A stretch of 64,000 nucleotides of DNA from an uncultured Glaciecola sp. (GTDB taxonomy: Bacteria > Pseudomonadota > Gammaproteobacteria > Enterobacterales > Alteromonadaceae): positions 310,001 to 374,000 of the forward strand of contig CANMCE010000001.1 in the NCBI GenBank assembly GCA_947496235.1, in the 5' to 3' direction. The notes beneath the pieces were generated by a model. The model ran no database searches and was not told the origin of the DNA. It saw only the letters and a program-made list of their open reading frames with translations. Positions 42,681-52,271 of this stretch are shown here, piece by piece; within the stretch, counting starts at the first letter, position 1; every line of letters starts with the position of its first letter. The position numbers and the translations under genes are program-made.

Positions 42681-43436
42681 TCAAGAATGAGGAACAACAG
42701 TTTCTACTGTGCACTTACCGTCGATAATCCGTACGTTTTTAAGCATTGCCCTATTGCCTACTTCCTTAATCTCAGCGCGAATTTTAATTACTGCTGCTTT
42801 GTCTAATGCAGGCTTAATTTCGGCTTTGCCAGCACACTGGTGATTAGGTTTTTTACTGGGCTTGCCGTCTTCACCCAGTATCCGAAACTGAATAAACTTA
42901 TGTCTTAAATAGAACACAGAAACTCCTACATCTCCCAAAGCATCAACACTGGACTCTTGCCCATTAGACATGTTCGATTCAATTTCTTGTTGTTCTCCCT
43001 GCTGATTAACTGCTTGTTCCCCGCTTGGCAAAACCTTAAACCCCGTATATGTGCAAGGCATTCGCCCTGCTACACCGAAGTGACTCTGAACGCCACTTAA
43101 TTCGACGTTGGCACCCGCGTATTTTTTAATAAAAGCAATATATTCATCAGTGGTGTAACTTTCGTCTTTAATGAAAGTTCTGCACAGGCGATAGCTACTG
43201 CCGCCAAGTTCGAACTCCAGAGGATATTCGGCATCAAAGCCGAAAGCCCGCGACATATTAGCTCGCGCATTATTGTAGAATTCAGGTATGGTCGCAATAT
43301 TAAAATTCGTAGGCATGATTCCACGTACCACCCCAATGTCTTCAGAGCGCTTGATACTCGTCTTATTAGCATTTGCTTGCAGAGAAAAAAGTGTGAAAAA
43401 CAACACCATAGAGAACAATTTTGTTTTGTAAGTCAT
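42681..43436 (-). CDS. Exported hypothetical protein
   Basis: A protein of 251 residues if it starts at ATG 43436 (MTYKTKLFSMVLFFTLFSLQANA), which has AAGGA upstream and a good signal peptide; the frame stays open 15 codons further. The mature protein contains Cys residues (YRLCRTF, GRMPCTYTG, HQCAGKAE, DGKCTVE) that could pair in the periplasm, and an Asn/Gln-rich middle. No family was recognised. It stands alone with 200-280 bp gaps on both sides. Confidence 0.7.
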   Translation of the reverse strand: MTYKTKLFSMVLFFTLFSLQANANKTSIKRSEDIGVVRGIMPTNFNIATIPEFYNNARANMSRAFGFDAEYPLEFELGGSSYRLCRTFIKDESYTTDEYIAFIKKYAGANVELSGVQSHFGVAGRMPCTYTGFKVLPSGEQAVNQQGEQQEIESNMSNGQESSVDALGDVGVSVFYLRHKFIQFRILGEDGKPSKKPNHQCAGKAEIKPALDKAAVIKIRAEIKEVGNRAMLKNVRIIDGKCTVETVVPHS

Positions 43437-43713
43437 ACTGAGCATCCTTGTTGAATTTGTATGTGTCTTATGCAACGCCATGCTATCAAGCTTTTATATA
43501 AATACAATGATTTTTATCGCGTATTTCAAGTGTAAAATGAAGTTACATTATGCCCTACTCCTCATCGCAGCACCCTTTTCGGCTAACTTAATTTTTATTT
43601 AGAGTGGTATGCCAGATGTTTGAGAATTAGCGATCATACAATGAACGAAGCTGATTCTCTATTTCTCGATATTGACAAATAAAAGAACAGACTATTTTCT
43701 CAAATCCACCAAA

Positions 43714-45117
43714 TTAGTTTTCTCCAATGCCTAGCTTCAAATTAAACTTGTATTCGCCCGAGATTAATTGCTGGCGCCACAGTTCTAAATAAAGTGGCGG
43801 AATGTAATTGGTGTCATGATGTTCAAGAAAGGTAATTTGTGCGCTTGGTTTATAGGCAACCACATCGGTATTTTCACAGGTTCTTGCAGGACTGATAGAT
43901 AAGCTTTCAGCTTCCAATGAAAATGCATCGCCTGAAATATCGGTTTGCACTTTTTGCCAAAGCGCTAGCTTATCTACACCTTGGGATGAATCTATTTCTC
44001 CAAAAATGATATTCGGCGCTACCGATTGGGTGCAATGATACTCAGCAAGTTCTGCAGATAGCCGGTATTCATCCATAAAGCCCGCGAAATGTGCTAATTC
44101 GTGAACAAACACTGAATAATCATCTAATTTATCCAGATACATTACACCTCTTTGGGTATAAGCCTTGCCCCGAGGTAGAATCACAATCAGATTTGAAATC
44201 ACCTCATGATTTATTTGACCAATCACTTTTTCAAGATCACAGTACTGACGAATATCTTGTTCGTCACTTTCACATTCAAGTGAGCCTGAGGACAACCAAA
44301 CAGGCGATTCCAAACATATATTTAAGCTTTTTAATCGTTGGTCATTTTTAAATTGTTTTGAAAGCTTTATCGCTTGCACTGTTGTATCAAGATCGGTAGA
44401 CAGCATTTGAATGTTTTGTAAACACCCTAGGTTATTACTTTCTAAGTTTGAGATAGCACTAACATCTACAGGAGAATAACCTTTTACCGCTTCTAAATAC
44501 TGCTTGGCTTTAAAACTACCTTTTACAGCGGCTACCTTGAACGCAGTAATAGCCTCTTGTTTAGCACCATTTTGATATAAATATTTCGCGTATTTAACGC
44601 CCAGACTAGCATCATACTTGGCGCCTTTAGATAACCATAGTTGTAGGTCGTCAGAGGCAACCTTGTCATCCTGCTCAAAGATGTATTTTGCATACAAAAT
44701 TACCGCTGGGGCATAGTCTTTTTCAGCTGAATAAAGCAATAGTTGTCTAGCTTTATCAGTATCATCCGTTAACAGTGATAGTTCAAATAAAGCTTCAGCA
44801 TTTCCCTGAGATGCAGCGATAGTAAAGTATTGTTTTTGTAGACTTTCTTTTTCAGCTTCATGCCCCATCACAATAGCGGCTGGCACATGCCCCAAGTGTG
44901 CTAGCTTATTTAACCAGTACAATTCTTCTTTAGAACCTAAGGCGAGGTCAAATAGCGTATTTGCGGCTTCAGAATGTCCAAGAGAAGCCGCGTTAAAAAG
45001 TAATAGCGGATTATTTAACTTTATGCCATCAGCGTACAATTTGTTTGCATTGTTGTTGGTGCTCGCCACGAGCAATAACGCAACACACAAAGGAATAAAC
45101 TTATACACTATGGCCAT
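43714..45117 (-). CDS. Exported Sel1-repeat protein with zincin-like HELAHxxGxxDEY motif
   Basis: A 467-residue protein with an N-terminal signal (FIPLCVALLLVAST). Residues about 35-215 are helical Sel1/TPR-type repeats (for example LYSAEKDYAPAVILYAKYIF). The C-terminal half has HELAHFAGFMDEY (His339, Glu340, His343, Asp349-Glu350), which fits HExxHxxGxxDEY as in M64-type and related zinc peptidases. Paired Cys residues occur nearby (CLQ, CLE, CES, CDLE). It lies 9 bp downstream of nlpI on the same strand, so it probably belongs to the same transcript. Peptidase activity is inferred from the motif only. Confidence 0.75.
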   Translation of the reverse strand: MAIVYKFIPLCVALLLVASTNNNANKLYADGIKLNNPLLLFNAASLGHSEAANTLFDLALGSKEELYWLNKLAHLGHVPAAIVMGHEAEKESLQKQYFTIAASQGNAEALFELSLLTDDTDKARQLLLYSAEKDYAPAVILYAKYIFEQDDKVASDDLQLWLSKGAKYDASLGVKYAKYLYQNGAKQEAITAFKVAAVKGSFKAKQYLEAVKGYSPVDVSAISNLESNNLGCLQNIQMLSTDLDTTVQAIKLSKQFKNDQRLKSLNICLESPVWLSSGSLECESDEQDIRQYCDLEKVIGQINHEVISNLIVILPRGKAYTQRGVMYLDKLDDYSVFVHELAHFAGFMDEYRLSAELAEYHCTQSVAPNIIFGEIDSSQGVDKLALWQKVQTDISGDAFSLEAESLSISPARTCENTDVVAYKPSAQITFLEHHDTNYIPPLYLELWRQQLISGEYKFNLKLGIGEN

Positions 45118-45126
45118 AATAAGGGC

Positions 45127-46023
45127 TTAGTTTGGCGACACCGGTTTGGCTTGAGAAGCGCGAATATTACTTAACTCAATACGTGAATACTTGTGTTCAA
45201 CAAACTCATGTACATTGGTGCTTAACGATAGTTTAAAGTAATTTGTTGCAGCTATCTGATTGCCTCTAGCCGCATGATATTTACCTAGGTAAAAATAGGC
45301 TTCACACAAACGGTTATTTAACTCTGTGTGCGAGTTAACATCGTCTAATAAACGCGCAACGACGGCTTTTTCAGATGCATTACCTAAATAAAAATCAATA
45401 ATGACAGTTACCCAGTTGTCTTCATCAAGGTTTTTTCTGTGTTCAGCAAGGGCTTCAATTGCTTTGATAGGATCAACACTTGCGTCAGTGATATAAAGCC
45501 AAAGCACTCTATAAGGATCTGTCGGTTCTTTTTTCCAAAATGCAGTGGCATCTTTTACCGCTAATTCTGAGCGCCCACCATAATATAACGCAATCCCACG
45601 ATTCAGTAGCGCAAAGTCATAATCAGGATTAAGTTCTAAAGTGGAATCAAATGCTTCATATGCTTGTACATAATTTCCCTGTTGAATGTGGTGAACACCA
45701 ACAAAATTATGCGCACCTGCTAAATCAGGCTTTAAGCGTAGTGCCTCATTGTAATCGATGGCTGCCAAGCTGGTTAACCCAATGGCATCATAAGCAATAC
45801 CGCGTTGATAAAGCAATTCTGCTCTTTCTTCATCATTCAGCGGCGCTTTGTAGAGAATATGAGTGTAACGCGCAATCACCATTTGCGTTCGCTGACTAAT
45901 AGGCTCAGGTTCAGCTATTAATAAATTACTTTGCAGTGTGCGACTTTGGTCAAGCGACTGGCACCCTGATAATGTAGCGATAAACAGTAAAACGATTAGT
46001 GATATGCTGACGTCTTTGGTCAC
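45127..46023 (-). CDS. nlpI: Outer-membrane lipoprotein NlpI
   Basis: TPR lipoprotein that serves as adaptor for the Prc protease and peptidoglycan hydrolases in E. coli. The 298 residues start at GTG 46023 with GAGG upstream. The lipobox is LSGC (Cys21). TPR units include AELLYQRGIAYDAIGLTSLA and ALLNRGIALYYGGRSELA, closely matching E. coli NlpI, as does FVEHKYSRIELS at the end. It is downstream of pnp, as in E. coli. Confidence 0.96.
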   Translation of the reverse strand: MTKDVSISLIVLLFIATLSGCQSLDQSRTLQSNLLIAEPEPISQRTQMVIARYTHILYKAPLNDEERAELLYQRGIAYDAIGLTSLAAIDYNEALRLKPDLAGAHNFVGVHHIQQGNYVQAYEAFDSTLELNPDYDFALLNRGIALYYGGRSELAVKDATAFWKKEPTDPYRVLWLYITDASVDPIKAIEALAEHRKNLDEDNWVTVIIDFYLGNASEKAVVARLLDDVNSHTELNNRLCEAYFYLGKYHAARGNQIAATNYFKLSLSTNVHEFVEHKYSRIELSNIRASQAKPVSPN

Positions 46024-46122
46024 TTATACCTCGACACTTGCTCAATTATTATATTTTCCTGAAGATTATAATAAATTTAGCGCTGAAATGTTGGTTAATT
46101 TTGTTACTTTTCGTAAATACAA

Positions 46123-46149
46123 AAAAAGGAGCTATATAAGCTCCTTTTT
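46123..46149 (-). terminator. Rho-independent terminator after pnp
   Basis: AAAAAGGAGCT and AGCTCCTTTTT (11-bp arms, 5-base loop) with flanking T-run on the minus strand, 17 bp past the pnp stop. It separates pnp from nlpI. Confidence 0.88.
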
Positions 46150-46165
46150 GTCTATATCAGAACGA

Positions 46166-48280
46166 TTAATCTTCGTCAGACGGTGCTTCAGCTTGAGGTT
46201 TCTCAATCAACTCTTTCATGCTTAAACGCACACGATTTTGTCGATCGATATCCATCACTTTCACGTCGACCATTTGACCTTCAGATAAATAATCCGTTAC
46301 TTTGGCTACTCGCTCATGGGCGATTTGAGAAATATGTACCAAGCCTTCTTTACCAGGTAACACTTCAACAAAAGCACCAAAGTCTGCAATTCGAGTCACT
46401 TTTCCGTGATAAGTTTTTCCTACTTCAACTTCTGCAGTAACCGCTTCTATGCGACCAATAGCGATATCTGCTTTGGTTTTCTCAGTTGCAAAAATCTTAA
46501 TTGTACCGTCGTCTTCGATCTCGATATTAGTGTCTGATTCTTCAGTAATAGAACGAATTGTTGCGCCACCTTTACCGATAACATCACGAATTTTGTCTTG
46601 GTCAATTTTCATGGTGTAAATACGCGGTGCAAATTCAGACATTTCATCACGGTGACCACCAATGGCTTGATCCATCACACCTAGAATATGTAAACGCGCT
46701 TCTTTAGCTTGTTTAAGTGCGATTTGCATGATTTCTTTGGTGATACCTTCAATTTTGATGTCCATTTGAAGTGCAGTAATACCCGTGGTAGTTCCCGCAA
46801 CTTTAAAGTCCATATCACCTAAATGGTCTTCGTCACCAAGGATATCTGATAATACAACAAAGTTTTCATCTGATTTAACCAAGCCCATGGCAATACCCGC
46901 AACAGAGGCTTTAATTGGTACACCGGCATCCATCAACGCAAGTGACGTACCACATACAGAAGCCATAGATGACGAACCGTTTGATTCTGTAATTTCAGAT
47001 ACAACACGCACTACGTATGGAAATTCTTGTTCTGATGGCATTACCGCTTGAATACCACGCTTAGCCAAACGACCGTGACCAATTTCACGACGCTTAGGCG
47101 AGCCAATCATGCCAGTTTCACCCACACAATATGGAGGGAAGTTGTAATGCAACATGAAGCGGCTGTTAGAAGAACCAGATAAATCATCAATCATCTGAGA
47201 ATCGCGCTCTGTACCTAAGGTGGCAACTACTAATGCTTGAGTTTCACCACGAGTAAACAATGCAGAACCGTGAGTACGAGGAAGCACACCTGTTGCAACG
47301 TGCAATGCACGAATAGTTTCAGGATCTCGACCGTCGATACGCTTCTCGCCTGCTAGGATGCGTGAACGTACAACGTCACTTTCTAATTCATGGGCTAAAG
47401 CTGAGATTTCAGCAGGATCTAAAGTTTCGTCTTCTTCGACTAACGCAGCTACAGTTTTTTCCGTTACCGCGGTTACCGCGTCTTTACGCTCCATTTTGTC
47501 AGAAATTTGATACGCACTTGTCATATCGGCTTCTGCTAATGCTTTTACTTTATCTTTAAGTGCAGTATTTACTTCTGGCGCAGTCCAATCCCATTTAGGC
47601 GTGTTAACTTCAGAAGCAAACTCATTTACTGCATTAATCACTGTTTGAGATTGCTCATGGCCATATACTACAGCACCTAACATTACGTCTTCTGACAATA
47701 TTTGTGCTTCTGATTCAACCATTAATACAGCGCTTTCGGTACCAGCAACTACTAAGTCTAGTTGGCTAGTTTCCATCTCTGAAGAGCGTGTATTTAATAC
47801 GAATTCGTTATCGATATAACCAACGCGGGCAGCGCCGATAGGACCATTAAATGGAATTCCTGAAATCGCTAAAGCTGCAGAAGTACCAATCATTGAAATG
47901 ATATCAGTTGGAATTTCTGGATTTGCAGAAACCACTGTGATAACGATTTGCACTTCATTCATGAAACCTTCTGGGAATAAAGGTCTGATGGGGCGGTCAA
48001 TTAATCGAGCTGTTAATGTTTCGTTCTCTGAAGGTCGACCTTCTCTTTTGAAAAAACCACCTGGGATTTTACCCGCTGCATAAGTTTTTTCTTGATAATT
48101 TACAGTCAACGGAAAGAAATTTTGATCGGGTTTTGCTTCTTTTTTACCTACCACAGTGACTAATACTGAAGTATCGTCCATGCTGGCAAGTACGGCGGCT
48201 GTTGCTTGGCGAGCAATCACGCCAGTTTCTAGTGTTACAGTATGCTGACCATACTGAAAAGTTTTTGTAATAGGAGTCAC
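46166..48280 (-). CDS. pnp: Polyribonucleotide nucleotidyltransferase
   Basis: Phosphorolytic 3'-5' exoribonuclease of the RNA degradosome. The 704 residues contain two RNase PH domains ([25 protein letters not shown] in parts; second core with [14 protein letters not shown]), a KH domain ([15 protein letters not shown]) and an S1 domain ([18 protein letters not shown]). The start is GTG 48280 preceded by AAGGATAG. No rpsO lies upstream, unlike the usual rpsO-pnp pair. Confidence 0.98.
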   Translation of the reverse strand: MTPITKTFQYGQHTVTLETGVIARQATAAVLASMDDTSVLVTVVGKKEAKPDQNFFPLTVNYQEKTYAAGKIPGGFFKREGRPSENETLTARLIDRPIRPLFPEGFMNEVQIVITVVSANPEIPTDIISMIGTSAALAISGIPFNGPIGAARVGYIDNEFVLNTRSSEMETSQLDLVVAGTESAVLMVESEAQILSEDVMLGAVVYGHEQSQTVINAVNEFASEVNTPKWDWTAPEVNTALKDKVKALAEADMTSAYQISDKMERKDAVTAVTEKTVAALVEEDETLDPAEISALAHELESDVVRSRILAGEKRIDGRDPETIRALHVATGVLPRTHGSALFTRGETQALVVATLGTERDSQMIDDLSGSSNSRFMLHYNFPPYCVGETGMIGSPKRREIGHGRLAKRGIQAVMPSEQEFPYVVRVVSEITESNGSSSMASVCGTSLALMDAGVPIKASVAGIAMGLVKSDENFVVLSDILGDEDHLGDMDFKVAGTTTGITALQMDIKIEGITKEIMQIALKQAKEARLHILGVMDQAIGGHRDEMSEFAPRIYTMKIDQDKIRDVIGKGGATIRSITEESDTNIEIEDDGTIKIFATEKTKADIAIGRIEAVTAEVEVGKTYHGKVTRIADFGAFVEVLPGKEGLVHISQIAHERVAKVTDYLSEGQMVDVKVMDIDRQNRVRLSMKELIEKPQAEAPSDED

Positions 48281-48480
48281 ACTCTATCCTTTAAAATTAA
48301 TGTTTTCTTTGCTTTTTAACGCGCGCATAGTATAGCGGCTAATATATGACAATGCCATGCTAATGGCGGATTTTTATGCCTAATTACTAGGAGTATTGGG
48401 TAAAAAAAATTAGTTTTTGAAAATTTCAGTCAGTTGATATCTGTTTTAAGCTTGCTTTAGTGGTGGTCAATCACAACTTA

Positions 48481-49431
48481 TTATTCTTCATGTTTATCTC
48501 TACAGCTTTCACCAGACAATTCAAACTCAATGGTTGTATGATCAAGGGCAAAAGGCTGAAGCACAGTTGCAACTTGTTTTTTTAATGCTATTAGTCCTTC
48601 TACATCAAAAGACTTATCTAGTACAAGGTGAGCAGTTAATACGTGACTGGCGCCATCTAATGACCAAAAATGCACGTGATGTAATTCGTTGACGTTATCG
48701 ATAGACAGTAAAGCTTTTTGTATTTTTTCCTGTTTTAAGCTGTCAGGATTGGCTTGTAGAAACAATTTAATGGTGTGAGTCAAATGCTTGCCAACGTTAA
48801 AAAGAATAAATAACGTAAACACCACAGACAACAAGGGGTCTAAAATCGGCCAGTTTACGAATTGCAAAACGATAGCGACAATCAACACCGCTACCCAACC
48901 AAGCATATCTTCCAACAGATGCCAGTTAAGCACTTTTTCGTTTAGGGTGTCTCCACCATGAAGTTTATAGGCGGCATAACCGTTTACCGCGACACCAAGA
49001 ATCGCTAGCAGAATCATCCCTTCTGTGACTGGCATTTCCGGCGCCCATAAACGAGGGATAGCTTCAAACAACACCCATGCAGAGCCAACAACCAAAATCA
49101 TACCGTTAATTAGTGCACCTAATAAACTTAGTCGTTTGAATCCGTAAGTAAATTGGTCTGTAGCATCACGTTTGCCAACCTTGCTCAGATACCAGGCCAA
49201 GCCAATGGATAATGAATCGCCCAAGTCATGCACTGCATCAGCCATTATAGCGACACTGTTTGTCAACCATCCACCAATGAATTCAATTATGGTGAAGCTA
49301 AAATTAAGCCAAAATGCCCAACTTATACGGCTTTCATCAATATCGTGATGATGATGGTGACCATGGGAATGATGGTGGCCATGACTGTGATTATGAGAGT
49401 GTTCATCAGAGTGATCATGATGATCGTGCAT
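48481..49431 (-). CDS. Cation diffusion facilitator (zinc-type efflux)
   Basis: Inner-membrane proton antiporter for Zn2+ or a similar divalent cation. The 316 residues start with a His-rich stretch of about 30 residues (metal binding), then six membrane helices with the CDF sites SVAIMADAVHDLGDSL and NWHLLEDMLGWV, and a cytoplasmic domain (HHVHFWSLDGASHVLTAHL). Closest in layout to ZitB/CzcD. It sits where rimP-nusA-infB-rbfA-truB-rpsO are expected. A small inverted repeat CTTTAC/GTAAAG (49496-49511) lies in its upstream region. Confidence 0.95.
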   Translation of the reverse strand: MHDHHDHSDEHSHNHSHGHHHSHGHHHHHDIDESRISWAFWLNFSFTIIEFIGGWLTNSVAIMADAVHDLGDSLSIGLAWYLSKVGKRDATDQFTYGFKRLSLLGALINGMILVVGSAWVLFEAIPRLWAPEMPVTEGMILLAILGVAVNGYAAYKLHGGDTLNEKVLNWHLLEDMLGWVAVLIVAIVLQFVNWPILDPLLSVVFTLFILFNVGKHLTHTIKLFLQANPDSLKQEKIQKALLSIDNVNELHHVHFWSLDGASHVLTAHLVLDKSFDVEGLIALKKQVATVLQPFALDHTTIEFELSGESCRDKHEE

Positions 49432-49558
49432 ATGAACTCATCCTATTGATGCAAGGGAGTTAAAAACAAATAGCTATCAAAAGGAATGATATAGACTTTA
49501 CGGATGTAAAGCCACATAGTTTGCAAAGTCATAGAATAAAGTAAATGCTAATAAAAGA

Positions 49559-49585
49559 AAAAGCCCATTTGGAAAATGGGCTTTT
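49559..49585 (-). terminator. Terminator after tRNA-Leu
   Basis: AAAAGCCCATTT and AAATGGGCTTTT pair as a 12-bp stem with a 3-base loop, followed on the minus strand by a T-rich run. It lies directly after the tRNA. Confidence 0.88.
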
Positions 49586-49591
49586 ATTATT

Positions 49592-49677
49592 TGGTGCGGA
49601 AAGAGGGACTTGAACCCTCACGAGCATAGCTCACTACCCCCTCAAGATAGCGTGTCTACCAATTCCACCACTTCCGC
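49592..49677 (-). tRNA. leuU: tRNA-Leu (anticodon GAG)
   Basis: On the minus strand the acceptor arms GCGGAAG and CTTTCCGC pair, an encoded CCA ends the gene, the T-loop is GGTTCAAGTCC, and a long variable arm is present as in class II tRNAs. The anticodon loop is TTGAGGG on a CTATC/GGTAG stem, giving GAG. The position next to secG equals that of E. coli leuU. Confidence 0.95.
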
Positions 49678-49696
49678 ATTTGAGTAATTAACAAAT

Positions 49697-50077
49697 TTAG
49701 TTAGGTACGTCAGAATTATTATCGTCTGATGGCACATCTTCAGATACAGGCACATCTTCTGATACTGGCGCAGTAGCTTCTACCGGCTCTTCATCAATTA
49801 ATGGTACTTCTAACGTCTCAAACTGATCTTCAGCTTTGCCTTGACCAGACGTAATACTGCCGATGATTAGACTTATAAGGAAAAATAAGGTAGCTAAGAT
49901 GGCAGTCGTACGTGTCATAAAGTTACCTGATCCACTTGAACCAAAAACTGTGTTTGAACCGCCAGCGCCGAATGAAGCGCCCATATCAGCACCCTTACCT
50001 TGTTGAATTAACACAAAGCCTATAAGTGCAATAGCTACAATCAAGTATGCAACTAACAAAAATTCATATAACGACAT
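49697..50077 (-). CDS. secG: Preprotein translocase subunit SecG
   Basis: Accessory membrane subunit of the SecYEG translocon. The 126 residues contain two helices (LVAYLIVAIALIGFVLIQQG and ILATLFFLISLIIGSITSG) joined by the conserved loop ADMGASFGAGGSNTVFGSSG. The C-terminal tail is acidic and has a tandem PVSEDV repeat. The ATG follows the tpiA stop directly, with GAGAGG six bases upstream inside tpiA. Confidence 0.95.
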   Translation of the reverse strand: MSLYEFLLVAYLIVAIALIGFVLIQQGKGADMGASFGAGGSNTVFGSSGSGNFMTRTTAILATLFFLISLIIGSITSGQGKAEDQFETLEVPLIDEEPVEATAPVSEDVPVSEDVPSDDNNSDVPN

Positions 50078-50821
50078 CTATTTCCTCTCATTAGCAGCAC
50101 TGCAAATGCTACTGAAACTTTCAACTTTCAAACTGGCCCCGCCTATTAATCCACCGTCAATATCGGGTTGAGCAAAAAGCTCTGCGGCATTGTCCTGATT
50201 AACACTGCCACCATATAATATTTGTACTTTGTCACTATCTTTGTGGATAGCACTCAGTTTTTTTCGAATAAACCCATGAACCTCTTGGGCTTGTTCAGGA
50301 GATGCTGTTTTACCGGTACCTATGGCCCAAATAGGCTCATAAGCAATAACGCATTTTTCGACAAAATCATCGCCGCACAGTGAAATAGCCGCGTCTAATT
50401 GTGCCCCAACAAAATCAAACACATCTCCGTTTTGTCTGACTTCTAACGGTTCACCAACACAAAATATTGGTGTTAAACCAGCTGCGATTGCGGTCTTTGT
50501 TTTTTCTGCCACAACAATATTACTTTCAGAGTGATCTTGTCGCCGTTCAGAATGCCCAAGAATGACATATTCACAACCGACTTCTTTAAGCATAGCTACA
50601 GAAATATCGCCAGTGTGCGCACCAGATTCAAACTGACTTGCGTTTTGAGCACCAAGGCAAAAGTTATTAGCTTTCCCTTGCGTAAGATAAACACTAGGTA
50701 AACACAAAACGACGGTAATATTGTCGTACTCTGATAACTGTTGTTTAAATTCTGTTAGCTTTTCAAGGCTACCGTTCATTTTCCAATTACCGGCGACCAT
50801 CATGGTTCTTCGTTGCGACAT
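50078..50821 (-). CDS. tpiA: Triosephosphate isomerase
   Basis: Interconverts dihydroxyacetone phosphate and glyceraldehyde 3-phosphate. The 247 residues show Lys14 in GNWKMNG, His90 in LGHSERR and catalytic Glu162 in AYEPIWAIGTG, with the phosphate-binding GGSV and GGLIGGASL segments. It lies between glmM and secG, an order seen in several gammaproteobacteria. Confidence 0.98.
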   Translation of the reverse strand: MSQRRTMMVAGNWKMNGSLEKLTEFKQQLSEYDNITVVLCLPSVYLTQGKANNFCLGAQNASQFESGAHTGDISVAMLKEVGCEYVILGHSERRQDHSESNIVVAEKTKTAIAAGLTPIFCVGEPLEVRQNGDVFDFVGAQLDAAISLCGDDFVEKCVIAYEPIWAIGTGKTASPEQAQEVHGFIRKKLSAIHKDSDKVQILYGGSVNQDNAAELFAQPDIDGGLIGGASLKVESFSSICSAANERK

Positions 50822-50913
50822 AGATAACTCCCTGTGTGCACGCCCTAAAAAGCGGCGGTGATATTAACCAAGAGCGTGCGAAATAACAATAGCAATACGT
50901 AAAAAAATTTCAG

Positions 50914-52257
50914 TTACTTAGCCGCTTCTACCTCAAATGCGATAGTTTCAGCCCATTTTTTAGCTGTTTCAATATTTTCAGCCTCAACCATTACACGAAT
51001 GAGAGGCTCAGTGCCACTTTTTCTAAGTAAAACGCGCCCTGATTCTCCCATGGCTTTTTCCGCTTCACTGACCGATTTGATAACATTATCCTTACTTAAA
51101 GGATTTCCCAGTTTACTATCAAATTTTACGTTTATCAGCTCTTGTGGGAATTTCGTGTACCCTGACGCTAATGAACTCAATGGCATTTGTGCTCTGAGCA
51201 TGGCAGCAATTACTTGCAGGCCTGCAACAATACCGTCTCCAGTGGTTGCATAATTAAGGTTGAGTACATGACCAGAGTTTTCACCGCCTATCGCCCATCC
51301 GTTGCGCATTAATAGTTCCATGACGTATCGATCGCCAACATCTGCTCGTTGAAATGGAATGCCCAATTTTTCTAAGGCTAATTGCATAGCGAGATTCGAC
51401 ATTTTAGTTCCAACTACGCCACCTCCTTTTAAGCCGCCGTTTTTCAATGCATCACGTGCAATAATAAAGATGATTTGATCACCATCTACAACATCACCTG
51501 TTTCATCTACCATCATGATGCGATCGCCGTCACCATCTAATGCAAACCCAAAATCAGCACCATATTTTTTCACCGCGCTCACAGTAGTTTTGAGTGAGGT
51601 AGCCCCTACTTTTCGATTTATGTTTAAACCATCTGGCGCGGTACCGACTTCTATGACTTCAGCACCCAGCTCCCGCAAAACATTAGGGGCAATGTGATAA
51701 GTAGCACCGTGAGCACAATCAACCACTATCTTTAACCCACTTAAGGATAAGTCTGACGGGAATGTACCTTTACAATATTCAATATATCGCCCCGCAGCAT
51801 CGTTTATGCGGGTTGCTTTGCCTAACTTATCAGAAGCGACACAAGTCATTGGCTGCTTCATTTGTTGTTCAATGGCCAATTCAATATCATCATCAAGTTT
51901 TTGACCTGAAGAAGAAAAAAACTTGATGCCATTGTCATAGTAGGGGTTATGTGAAGCACTTATTACAATGCCAGCTTCTGAACGAAATGTTTTTGTTAAA
52001 TAAGCAATTGCAGGTGTTGGCATAGGGCCCAACAAGCCGATATTAATACCAGCGGCAGATAAGCCTGCTTCTAACGCTGATTCGAGCATGTAGCCTGATA
52101 TCCGCGTGTCTTTGCCAATTAATACTTTGTTTGTTCCATGCCCTGCAAGTATTTTTCCAGCGGCCCATCCTAACTTTATAACAAACTCAGGGTTAATAAC
52201 GCTTTCCCCTACTTTGCCTCGGATGCCATCTGTACCAAAAAACTCTCTCTTTGCCAT
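50914..52257 (-). CDS. glmM: Phosphoglucosamine mutase
   Basis: Converts glucosamine 6-phosphate to glucosamine 1-phosphate for UDP-GlcNAc, used in peptidoglycan and lipid A. The 447 residues show the phosphoserine Ser102 in [13 protein letters not shown], the metal loop DGDGDR and the phosphate-binding loop RKSGTEP near the C-terminus. It is 14 bp downstream of folP. Confidence 0.98.
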   Translation of the reverse strand: MAKREFFGTDGIRGKVGESVINPEFVIKLGWAAGKILAGHGTNKVLIGKDTRISGYMLESALEAGLSAAGINIGLLGPMPTPAIAYLTKTFRSEAGIVISASHNPYYDNGIKFFSSSGQKLDDDIELAIEQQMKQPMTCVASDKLGKATRINDAAGRYIEYCKGTFPSDLSLSGLKIVVDCAHGATYHIAPNVLRELGAEVIEVGTAPDGLNINRKVGATSLKTTVSAVKKYGADFGFALDGDGDRIMMVDETGDVVDGDQIIFIIARDALKNGGLKGGGVVGTKMSNLAMQLALEKLGIPFQRADVGDRYVMELLMRNGWAIGGENSGHVLNLNYATTGDGIVAGLQVIAAMLRAQMPLSSLASGYTKFPQELINVKFDSKLGNPLSKDNVIKSVSEAEKAMGESGRVLLRKSGTEPLIRVMVEAENIETAKKWAETIAFEVEAAK

Positions 52258-52271
52258 CTTTATATCCTTGT

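Noticed and set aside
43537-43602. Short plus-strand reading frame MKLHYALLLIAAPFSANLIFI that looks like a bare signal peptide
   Set aside because: It has 21 codons, no clear ribosome-binding site and ends before any mature region. It may be a remnant or chance, so it was not listed as a gene.
43630-43668. Inverted repeat with GAGAATTAGC and GCTGATTCTC arms in the gap upstream of the exported hypothetical gene
   Set aside because: The arms contain one mismatch, the loop is long (about 18 bases) and no T-run or promoter context supports a function.
48281-48480. Possible remnant of rpsO or truB upstream of pnp
   Set aside because: Reading the minus strand in the gap gave no S15- or TruB-like stretch, so loss is clean as far as can be seen.
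49697-49800. Tandem repeat in the secG tail (PVSEDV twice)
   Set aside because: Short low-complexity duplication in a non-conserved acidic tail; not a meaningful repeat element.
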